From assembly GCF_019511345.1 (NCBI RefSeq), contig NZ_JAEUAK010000020.1:1-39846 (forward strand): a stretch of DNA of 39,846 bases. The letters run 5' to 3'. The notes beneath the pieces were generated by a model, which saw nothing but the letters and a program-made list of their open reading frames with translations, was not told the origin of the DNA and searched no databases. Position 1 is the first letter of the stretch; the number at the start of each line of letters is the position of its first letter. Positions 17,071 through 25,014 of the stretch are shown here, piece by piece. Source of the DNA: Rhizobium mesosinicum. GTDB taxonomy: Bacteria; Pseudomonadota; Alphaproteobacteria; Rhizobiales; Rhizobiaceae. Made by a program: the position numbers and the translations under genes.

Positions 17071-17376
17071 TTAGAGCCGGCCCATGACGAGCTGGCGGAA
17101 GCCATAGACTTCGCGCTTGCCGGAGAGCGGTATGAGCGTCACCGAGCGGGTCTGGCCCGGCTCGAAACGCACGGCCGTACCCGAGGGAATGTCGAGGCGC
17201 ATACCGTGGGCCTTGTCGCGATCGAAGGACAGGCCGGCATTGGTTTCGGCAAAATGATAGTGGCTGCCCACCTGCACGGGACGGTCACCAGTATTGGAAA
17301 CGTCAAGCGTCACGGTCGGTGCGCCGGCATTGAGCTCGATCTCGCCATCAGCGGCAATGATTTCGCCAGGGATCAT
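17071..17376 (-). CDS. ureB: Urease beta subunit UreB
   Basis: This 101-residue structural subunit of the UreABC trimer has the typical start MIPGEIIAADGEIELNAG and the conserved VGSHYHFAETNAGLSFDR and YGFRQLVMGRL. AAGGAG sits just before the ATG. It lies between DUF1272 and the lprI-like gene rather than directly after ureA, an arrangement seen in rhizobia. Confidence 0.97.
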   Translation of the reverse strand: MIPGEIIAADGEIELNAGAPTVTLDVSNTGDRPVQVGSHYHFAETNAGLSFDRDKAHGMRLDIPSGTAVRFEPGQTRSVTLIPLSGKREVYGFRQLVMGRL

Positions 17377-17386
17377 CTATCTCTCC

Positions 17387-17638
17387 TTAAGCCGCCTTGG
17401 GCGCGCAGCCCTCGGCTTTCAGAACACGCTTCGTCGAAGCCGGATATTTCTCAAGCTTCGACGCAGGCCGGATCGGCCGAGGGGCAAAATTGCCGCCGCA
17501 ATTCGGGCACTCACCCTTGAGCACATCGTCGACACAAGCCGCACAGAACGTGCATTCGAAGGTGCAGATCATCGCTTCCGCGCTGTCGGGCGGCAGATCC
17601 TTGTCGCAGCATTCGCAATTGGGTCGTAGGTCCAGCAT
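17387..17638 (-). CDS. DUF1272 small Cys-rich (zinc-ribbon-like) protein
   Basis: This 83-residue protein has CECCDKDLPP, CTFECTFCAAC and CPNCGG, at least four CxxC-type pairs that should bind metal, most likely zinc. GAGGAG precedes the ATG. It sits 10 bp ahead of ureB and 10 bp after ureA, so it is inside the urease operon. A role in nickel handling is tempting but not shown by the sequence. Confidence 0.88.
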   Translation of the reverse strand: MLDLRPNCECCDKDLPPDSAEAMICTFECTFCAACVDDVLKGECPNCGGNFAPRPIRPASKLEKYPASTKRVLKAEGCAPKAA

Positions 17639-17648
17639 GGCGCGCTCC

Positions 17649-17951
17649 TCAGCGGATTGGTTCGTGCACGGTCACAAGCTTCGTTCCATCAGGGAATGTC
17701 GCCTCGACCTGCACGTCATGGATCATCTCGGCAATGCCCTCCATCACCTGATCACGGCTGATGACATGGGCGCCGGCCTCCATCAGTTCCGCGACCGGGC
17801 GGCCATCACGCGCGCCCTCGACGACGAAATCGCTGATAAGGGCAATGGCTTCCGGATAGTTCAGCTTGACGCCGCGCTCCAGCCGTCGGCGGGCCACCAT
17901 GGCGGCCATGGAAATCAACAGCTTGTCTTTTTCTCTCGGGGTGAGGTTCAT
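17649..17951 (-). CDS. ureA: Urease gamma subunit UreA
   Basis: This 100-residue structural subunit begins MNLTPREKDKLLISMAAMVA and carries LNYPEAIALISDFVVEGARDGR and IHDVQVEATFPDGTKLVTVHEPIR, all standard for UreA. It follows ureD by 20 bp. Confidence 0.98.
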   Translation of the reverse strand: MNLTPREKDKLLISMAAMVARRRLERGVKLNYPEAIALISDFVVEGARDGRPVAELMEAGAHVISRDQVMEGIAEMIHDVQVEATFPDGTKLVTVHEPIR

Positions 17952-17971
17952 CGTCTATCCGCTTGTTGAAC

Positions 17972-18796
17972 TCATAGATTCCAGACTTTCGGCACAGGCG
18001 CTCCATTGCGCAAGGCGGAAATAACAGGGATCAGGATTTTTCTGAGCGCAAAGCCATCGGCTGCAGCAAGGCGCACGACGATCTTGTCGCTCCAGGCGCT
18101 TGCCCCGCCCATATGCCCGTCCAACAGCGGCCGGACCTTGGCAAGATAGGCTTCCGACATCGGCCCGGCATAAAGCACCGTCGCAAAAGCCACCTGCCCG
18201 CCAAGCACAGCCTGCTCTGCCGCAAGCAGCGCCACCGCATCGGAAAGGCGCAGTTCCTCGGCATGAACAAGTTGGCCCGAGCGGCGGACGCGCCAGCGAT
18301 CGCGAAACAGCCCCGTCTCCATCGTTTCGCCCATCGCCGTGCGGCCGAGCAGGATGGCCTCGACGGCCAGGAATTCGGCACTGTCATCGAGATCGACGTC
18401 CAGACGGCGAAACAGCGAGGCGCGATCGAAAAGAATGGTCTCCTGCGGCAGCCAGTCGACGCGGGCACCCGGTCCGACCTCGATCTGTGTCGTCACCTCC
18501 GCCGTGCCTGCGGAAGCCTTGTAAATCTTCTCGCAGGCCTGCGTCGTCACATCGATGCGGGTGCCGGCCCCAGCAGACACGCTCCAGTTCATCCGGTCGC
18601 CGCCAGTCAGCCCGCCAGCCGTGTTAATGATGACAGCCTCCATCGAGGCATCGAACGTATCCGGCAGGCGGATCTTTGCAGCACCTTCCTGATAAAGCTC
18701 GCGAATTCGCGTACGCCCATCCTGTACCTTGGCAGCAAGATGCCCGCGTCCTTCCGCTCTCTGCGGTCTCGTGATGCCCGCCGCCGCGCCTGTCAT
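17972..18796 (-). CDS. ureD: Urease accessory protein UreD (UreH)
   Basis: This 274-residue scaffold binds apo-urease and recruits UreF and UreG for nickel insertion. Recognisable are VIINTAGGLTGGDRM, TTQACEKIYKA, WLPQETILFDRASL and the C-terminal LRNGAPVPKVWNL. I take ATG 18796 from family length and the ribosome site CGGGGGTGGC; the frame runs 180 bp further upstream through two hairpins without homology. It is the first ure gene after the urt genes. Confidence 0.95.
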   Translation of the reverse strand: MTGAAAGITRPQRAEGRGHLAAKVQDGRTRIRELYQEGAAKIRLPDTFDASMEAVIINTAGGLTGGDRMNWSVSAGAGTRIDVTTQACEKIYKASAGTAEVTTQIEVGPGARVDWLPQETILFDRASLFRRLDVDLDDSAEFLAVEAILLGRTAMGETMETGLFRDRWRVRRSGQLVHAEELRLSDAVALLAAEQAVLGGQVAFATVLYAGPMSEAYLAKVRPLLDGHMGGASAWSDKIVVRLAAADGFALRKILIPVISALRNGAPVPKVWNL

Positions 18797-18808
18797 GCCA
18801 CCCCCGTG

Positions 18809-18833
18809 AAGATGCCATCCTGTCTGGCATCTT
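18809..18833 (-). promoter_or_regulatory. Stem-loop directly upstream of the ureD ribosome site
   Basis: Perfect 9-bp arms (AAGATGCCA and TGGCATCTT) with a 7-nt loop end 13 nt before the ureD ATG, against its ribosome site. The arm AGATGCC is complementary to GGCATCT in the hairpin at 18925-18953, so the two could exchange partners. Confidence 0.7.
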
Positions 18834-18924
18834 GCGTTGAATGTGTCTGTTGACTGCAACAAAGCAAGTCCCGTGCCGCTTTTCGAAAACCCGTGCCCCT
18901 GCGGGCGATAGGGATGGCGCGGAA

Positions 18925-18953
18925 GGCATCTGCCGCAAAATGCGGCAGATGCC
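18925..18953 (-). terminator. Strong intercistronic stem-loop after urtE
   Basis: A perfect 13-bp stem (GGCATCTGCCGCA with TGCGGCAGATGCC) and a 3-nt loop lie 19 bp after the urtE stop. No U-tract follows, so it may be a weak terminator or an RNA-stability/processing element separating urt from ure expression. Confidence 0.6.
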
Positions 18954-18972
18954 AGCGCGTTGGCCAGAAAGA

Positions 18973-19668
18973 TCATACGGTCAGATGGCGGCGCGCTTCC
19001 GGCGTGTCCAGCGTTTCGGCAAGGCCCTCATGCACGATCTCGCCGCGGTCCATGATGTAGACGTAGTCGGCAAGCTCGCGGCAGAAATCGAGATATTGCT
19101 CGACCAGCAGGATCGCCATGCCGGTGGAATCGCGAAGATACCGGATCGCTCGGCCGATATCCTTGATGATCGACGGCTGGATGCCTTCAGTCGGCTCGTC
19201 GAGCACGAGGATTTTCGGCCGCGTGACCATGGCGCGTCCGATCGCCAGCTGCTGCTGCTGCCCGCCCGACAGATCGCCGCCGCGACGCGACAACATCGAC
19301 TTCAGCACCGGGAAGAGACTGAAGATATCGTCTGGGATGTTGCGGTCACGGCGGCCAAGCGGAGCAAAGCCGGTTTCGAGATTCTCCTTCACCGTCAACA
19401 GCGGGAAGATTTCGCGCCCCTGCGGCACATAGCCGATGCCCTGCTTGGCGCGAGCAAAGGGCGGCAGGCCGTTGAGTTTCGCATCGTTGAAGGTGATCGT
19501 GCCGGCAGACAGCGGATGCTGGCCGGTGACGGCGCGCAGCAGCGAGCTCTTGCCCACGCCATTGCGGCCGAGCACGCAGGTGATCTTGCCCATCTCGGCC
19601 TTGATCGAGATGCCACGCAGCGCCTGGGCTGCGCCATAATGAAGATTTGCGTTTTCGACTGTCAGCAT
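18973..19668 (-). CDS. urtE: Urea ABC transporter ATPase UrtE
   Basis: This 231-residue LivF-type ATPase has Walker A GRNGVGKS, signature LSGGQQQQLAIGRAM and Walker B ILVLDEPTEGIQP, together with the UrtE-like start MLTVENANLHYGAAQALRG. ATG 19668 has AGGAAGCC upstream. It is separated from urtD by 221 bp holding an inverted pair of REP-like repeats. It pairs with UrtD to power the UrtBC channel. Confidence 0.95.
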   Translation of the reverse strand: MLTVENANLHYGAAQALRGISIKAEMGKITCVLGRNGVGKSSLLRAVTGQHPLSAGTITFNDAKLNGLPPFARAKQGIGYVPQGREIFPLLTVKENLETGFAPLGRRDRNIPDDIFSLFPVLKSMLSRRGGDLSGGQQQQLAIGRAMVTRPKILVLDEPTEGIQPSIIKDIGRAIRYLRDSTGMAILLVEQYLDFCRELADYVYIMDRGEIVHEGLAETLDTPEARRHLTV

Positions 19669-19702
19669 GACGAGGCTTCCTGGCATTTTGCGGATGCAAA
19701 GC

Positions 19703-19735
19703 CCCCTCCCCAACCCCTCCCCACAAGGGGGAGGG
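19703..19735 (-). repeat. REP-like palindrome, G-rich in the urt transcript
   Basis: Reverse-orientation copy of 121-155 and 19819-19853 (33 of 34 bases). Bases 19703-19722 put a GGGGAGGGGTTGGGGAGGGG motif in the urtD-urtE mRNA, ending 35 nt before the urtE start codon. Confidence 0.85.
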
Positions 19736-19818
19736 ACTGACCCGGAGCTGCCGCTGTGCTTACCATCCGATCAAGAGAAGATTGGCAATTGTAGCGATGA
19801 GCGATCGCCTTAGTTAAG

Positions 19819-19853
19819 CCCCTCCCCCTTGTGGGGAGGGGTTGGGGAGGGGT
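19819..19853 (+). repeat. REP-like palindrome, inverted partner of 19703-19735
   Basis: Identical to 121-155. With 19703-19735 it forms an inverted pair 83 bp apart inside the urt operon. The G-quadruplex motif (19833-19852) is on the plus strand here, so the mRNA carries its C-rich complement. Confidence 0.85.
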
Positions 19854-19889
19854 GACACACCCGCTAACATCAAAGGCTTCCATCATCCC

Positions 19890-20645
19890 TCACCTGCCCA
19901 GATAGTTCTCGATCACCTTCGGATCGTTGCTGACGAAATCGATCGATCCTTCCGCCAGCACCGAGCCTTCCGCAAGGCAGGTCACCTTCACACCGAGATC
20001 GCGGATGAAGCCCATATCATGCTCGACGACGACGACGGATCGCGTCTTGGCAATGTCCTTCAGCAGGATCGCCGTTTCCGCCGTCTCGGCATCGGTCATG
20101 CCCGCCACCGGCTCATCGACGAGCAGGAGCTTCGGCTCCTGCGCCAGGAGCATGCCGATCTCGAGCCACTGTTTCTGACCATGCGACAGGTTGGCCGCAA
20201 GCTCATCGCGGCGATGCGTCAGGCGCACCGTTTCCAGGATCTCATCGATACGATCCTTATCCTCGCCGGAAAGGCGATAGAAAAGCGTCGAGAACACCGT
20301 GCGGCGGCGGTTGAGCGCCAGTTCCAGATTGTCCCAGACTGTATGGCTTTCGAAGACCGTCGGCTTCTGGAATTTTCGGCCGATGCCGAGCTGAGCGATA
20401 TCGGCCTCGTCTTTCCTGGTCAGGTCGATATTGCCATTGAAAAAGACCTCGCCTTCATCCGGCCGGGTCTTGCCGGTGATGATGTCCATCATCGTCGTCT
20501 TGCCGGCCCCGTTCGGGCCGATGATCGCCCGCAGCTCACCGGGTTCGATGACGATGGAGAGCGCGTTCAGCGCCTTGAAGCCGTCGAAGGAGACCGAGAC
20601 ACCGTTTAGATAAAGCACGCTGTTGGGTTTGACGTCTGGGATCAT
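19890..20645 (-). CDS. urtD: Urea ABC transporter ATPase UrtD
   Basis: This 251-residue LivG-type ATPase has Walker A GPNGAGKT, the signature NLSHGQKQWLEIGMLLAQ (SHGQ in place of SGGQ, usual for UrtD) and Walker B LLLVDEPVAGM. ATG 20645 lies 4 bp after the urtC stop with GCGGAG upstream. The frame remains open upstream inside urtC, but that part is a shadow. Confidence 0.95.
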   Translation of the reverse strand: MIPDVKPNSVLYLNGVSVSFDGFKALNALSIVIEPGELRAIIGPNGAGKTTMMDIITGKTRPDEGEVFFNGNIDLTRKDEADIAQLGIGRKFQKPTVFESHTVWDNLELALNRRRTVFSTLFYRLSGEDKDRIDEILETVRLTHRRDELAANLSHGQKQWLEIGMLLAQEPKLLLVDEPVAGMTDAETAETAILLKDIAKTRSVVVVEHDMGFIRDLGVKVTCLAEGSVLAEGSIDFVSNDPKVIENYLGR

Positions 20646-20649
20646 GAGT

Positions 20650-21813
20650 CTACTCCGCAGCCTGAATTTTCGCGTCGACACTCTCTTCGGCAGCGGCTGG
20701 CGGCACGTTGGTCGAGACGGCCGTCCGCTTGCCCAGATACTGGGTGATCGTGCCGACGATGCCCTTCGGCAGCAGCAGCGTGACGAGCACGAAGAGACCG
20801 CCAAGCGCAAACAGCCAGTAATCTGGGAAGAGGCCGGTGAAGATCGTCTTGCCGCCGTTGACGAGGATGGCGCCGATGATCGGCCCGATCAGCGTCGCGC
20901 GCCCGCCGACAGCCGTCCAGATGACGACTTCGATGGAGTTGGCCGGTGCGAATTCGCCGGGATTGATGATACCGACCTGCGGCACGTAGAGCGCGCCGGC
21001 AATGCCCGCCATCATCGCCGAAACGACGAAGGTGAAGAGCTTGAAATGCTCGACGCGGTAACCGAGGAAGCGCGTGCGGCTTTCCGCATCGCGCACGCCG
21101 ACCAGCACCTTGCCGAATTTCGAGCGAACGATCGCCGAGGCAATCATCAGCGAAAGCGCCAGAAAGATCGCAGTCGCCGCAAAGAGCGTCGCACGGGTGC
21201 CATCGGCCTGCACGTTGAAGCCGAGGATATCCTTGAAATCGGTCATGCCATTATTGCCGCCAAAGCCCATGTCATTGCGGAAGAAGGCAAGCAGCAGCGC
21301 ATAGGTCATGGCTTGCGTGATGATCGAGAGATAGACACCGTTGACGCGCGAGCGAAAGGCGAACCAGCCGAAGACGAAGGCAAGCAGGCCGGGTACCAAC
21401 AGCACCATCAGCGCGGCAAACCAGAACTGGTCGAAGCCGTGCCAGAACCAGGGCAGCTCCTTCCAGTTCAGGAAGACCATGAAATCGGGCAGGATAGGAT
21501 CGCCGTAGACGCCACGCGAGCCGATCTGGCGCATCAGATACATGCCCATCGCATAACCGCCGAGCGCAAAGAAGGCGCCGTGGCCGAGCGAGAGAATGCC
21601 GCAGAAGCCCCAGACGAGATCGAGCGCCAGCGCCAAGAGCGCATAGGTCAGATACTTGCCGAACAGTGCCATGATATAGGTCGGCACGTGCAGCGGATTG
21701 TCCGCCGACGTCGCCAGGTTCAGCACCGGCACCAGAACCGCGATCACCAGCAGGACGGCGATGGCAATGGATATCCGGCGGTCGAGAGACCGGAGAAGGA
21801 AGGCCGTAATCAT
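20650..21813 (-). CDS. urtC: Urea ABC transporter permease UrtC
   Basis: This 387-residue LivM-type permease has about ten helices. It starts MITAFLLRSLDRR at ATG 21813, overlapping the urtB stop in ATGA. Typical segments are LTYALLALALDLVWGFCGILSLGHGAFFALGGYAMGMYL, FRNDMGFGGNNGMTDF (a UrtC feature), RSKFGKVLVGVRDAESRTRFLGY and WTAVGGRATLIGPIIGA. The frame is open far upstream into urtB, but the family start and overlap fix the ATG. Confidence 0.95.
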   Translation of the reverse strand: MITAFLLRSLDRRISIAIAVLLVIAVLVPVLNLATSADNPLHVPTYIMALFGKYLTYALLALALDLVWGFCGILSLGHGAFFALGGYAMGMYLMRQIGSRGVYGDPILPDFMVFLNWKELPWFWHGFDQFWFAALMVLLVPGLLAFVFGWFAFRSRVNGVYLSIITQAMTYALLLAFFRNDMGFGGNNGMTDFKDILGFNVQADGTRATLFAATAIFLALSLMIASAIVRSKFGKVLVGVRDAESRTRFLGYRVEHFKLFTFVVSAMMAGIAGALYVPQVGIINPGEFAPANSIEVVIWTAVGGRATLIGPIIGAILVNGGKTIFTGLFPDYWLFALGGLFVLVTLLLPKGIVGTITQYLGKRTAVSTNVPPAAAEESVDAKIQAAE

Positions 21814-23429
21814 GCTTCCACCGCCCTTCCTTTGAGCGCGAAGAGCCCACGTGGACGCTTCTGGATGAAGAGAATGATGAGGACGAGCACCAGGATCTTG
21901 CCGAGCACTGCCCCTGCAAAGGGCTCGAGGAACTTGTTGACGACGCCGAGCGACAGAGCGCCGACCAGTGTGCCCCAGAGATTGCCAACACCGCCGAAGA
22001 CCACGACCATGAAACTGTCGATGATGTAGCTCTGGCCGAGGTTCGGCGAGACGTTGTCGATCTGCGAAAGCGCGACACCCGCCATGCCGGCAATGCCGGA
22101 GCCAAGCGCGAAGGTGAAGGCATCGACCCAGCCGGTACGGATGCCCATGGACGAGGCCATGCGCCGGTTCTGGGTAACGGCGCGCATCTGCAGGCCGAAG
22201 GCAGAGCGCTTCAAGAGCATCAGCAGCGCCACGAACACTGCCATTGAGAAGACGATGATCCAGAGCCGGTTCCAGGTGATCGCCAAACCGCCCGATTCGA
22301 AAGCGCCCGACATCCAGCTCGGATTGCGGACTTCGCGATTGGTCGGGCCGAAGACCGTGCGCACAGCCTGCTGCAGGATCAGCGAGACGCCCCAGGTGGC
22401 AAGCAGCGTTTCCAGCGGCCGGCCATAGAGATAGCGGATGACGGACCGTTCGATGACGAGGCCGACGAAGCCGGTAAAGATGAAGGCTGCAGGCACGGCA
22501 AAGGCCAGCGAATAATCGGACATGCCCGGAAAGGTCGAGGTGATATATTCCTGCACGACATAGGTCGTATAAGCACCGATCATTACCATTTCGCCATGCG
22601 CCATGTTGATGACGCCCATGACGCCGAAGGTGATGGCAAGGCCGATAGCGGCAAGCAGCAGCACCGAGCCGAGAGACAGTCCGTACCAGACGTTCTGGAC
22701 GATGTTCCACAGGGCCAGGCTGCGGTTGATGGTGGAAATATGCGCCTGAATGGCAGGCTTGAGATCATCGGGCGCTGTCGCCAGCGCCGTGGTCAGGATG
22801 GTCAGCGCATCGCGGCCGCCGCGGGCAGCAACCGTATCGATTGCAGCCCTCTTCTCGTCGGCGCTCATATCGCTCTTCAGCACCATGACCGCGCGGGCCG
22901 CTTCCATCGTGCTCTTGATATCGGCATCCTTTTCGTCGGCCAAAGCGGAATTCAAGAGGTCGAGATTGGCCGGATCGGCATCCTTCAAAAGCCCTTGGGC
23001 AGCCGCAAGGCGGGCGCCGCGATCGGGGCTCAGGAGCGTCATCTGGCTCGTCATCGCGCCGATGAGCGTGCGCAGCGAATTATTGATCTTCACCTTCGAC
23101 ATCATGTCGGGATCGATATCCGCGACAGCCTCGCCGGTGATCGGGTCGGAATAGGTCGGCTCGTCATCCGTGCCGCCCTGGACGAGAACAGGACCACCCT
23201 CATCGGAATTGACATAAAGCAGGCCGTCGCTCAGCTGCTGCAATATCTGGCTGACATGCGCATCCTTGGAAGCGACGAGCGCCCTGATGGCCGCTTCACG
23301 CTCCGGAAAACCGCCGATACCGAGCGCATCGACAAAAGCGTGGATATCGTCCTGGGCCTTCAGGCCTGCCGTCACGCCGGTAAGCGTCAGGCAAAGGGTT
23401 ATAAGAAAGATCTTGATGGCGCGATACAT
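21810..23429 (-). CDS. urtB: Urea ABC transporter permease UrtB, long form
   Basis: This 539-residue protein has a signal sequence (about 1-25), an extracytoplasmic helical-repeat region of roughly 220 residues (EREAAIRALVASKDAHVSQILQQ and similar HEAT-like stretches), then a LivH-type permease with AITFGVMGVINMAHGEMVMIGAY and VVFGGVGNLWGTLVGAL. The N-terminal region is common in proteobacterial UrtB, and its job is not known to me. It overlaps urtC by 4 bp and follows urtA by 111 bp that include a stem-loop. Confidence 0.95.
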   Translation of the reverse strand: MYRAIKIFLITLCLTLTGVTAGLKAQDDIHAFVDALGIGGFPEREAAIRALVASKDAHVSQILQQLSDGLLYVNSDEGGPVLVQGGTDDEPTYSDPITGEAVADIDPDMMSKVKINNSLRTLIGAMTSQMTLLSPDRGARLAAAQGLLKDADPANLDLLNSALADEKDADIKSTMEAARAVMVLKSDMSADEKRAAIDTVAARGGRDALTILTTALATAPDDLKPAIQAHISTINRSLALWNIVQNVWYGLSLGSVLLLAAIGLAITFGVMGVINMAHGEMVMIGAYTTYVVQEYITSTFPGMSDYSLAFAVPAAFIFTGFVGLVIERSVIRYLYGRPLETLLATWGVSLILQQAVRTVFGPTNREVRNPSWMSGAFESGGLAITWNRLWIIVFSMAVFVALLMLLKRSAFGLQMRAVTQNRRMASSMGIRTGWVDAFTFALGSGIAGMAGVALSQIDNVSPNLGQSYIIDSFMVVVFGGVGNLWGTLVGALSLGVVNKFLEPFAGAVLGKILVLVLIILFIQKRPRGLFALKGRAVEA

Positions 23430-23481
23430 CGGCTTTCCCGCCTAAATCGTTGGCCTGTCGGCAATACCGCTGGGGACGGAG

Positions 23482-23512
23482 CTTCCGCCCGGATTTGAAA
23501 TCCGGACGGAAG
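23482..23512 (-). promoter_or_regulatory. Stem-loop between urtA and urtB
   Basis: Arms CTTCCGCCCGGATTT (23482-23496) and AAATCCGGACGGAAG (23498-23512) pair over 15 bases with one U-G in the transcript. No U-tract follows. Such hairpins after a binding-protein gene usually protect its mRNA and lower readthrough into the permease genes. Confidence 0.75.
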
Positions 23513-23540
23513 TCTTGAGGCTCGTGTCGGATCGGCTAAC

Positions 23541-24833
<1,293 letters not shown>

Positions 24834-24980
24834 CTGGTTGAACTCCCCTCTTCTTGTTCCGCAACAGGCCGGAAACGGAAATTAACTGTTGCCGAGGGGA
24901 CTATCGGGTGCTGCAGCGCGAAAACACATACGCAAAATGACGTAGGCGGCAGGGGCAAACGCGCATGTAAGGACGAGGGA

Positions 24981-25002
24981 GGGCCCCCGCAAACGGGAGC
25001 CC
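24981..25002 (-). terminator. Hairpin after the PAP2 gene
   Basis: Nine-base arms GGGCCCCCG and CGGGAGCCC (one G-U in the transcript) with a 4-nt loop lie 12 bp after the stop of the phosphatase gene. No U-tract follows, so termination is only probable. Confidence 0.45.
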
Positions 25003-25014
25003 GTCGGTTCGATA

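Noticed and set aside
20623..22029. Rightward frame of 468 codons opposite urtC
   Set aside because: Antisense to a well-supported permease; charged, low-complexity composition typical of a shadow frame.
24929..24944. TACG-N8-CGTA inverted repeat in the urtA upstream region
   Set aside because: Arms of only 4 bp; expected by chance at this length.
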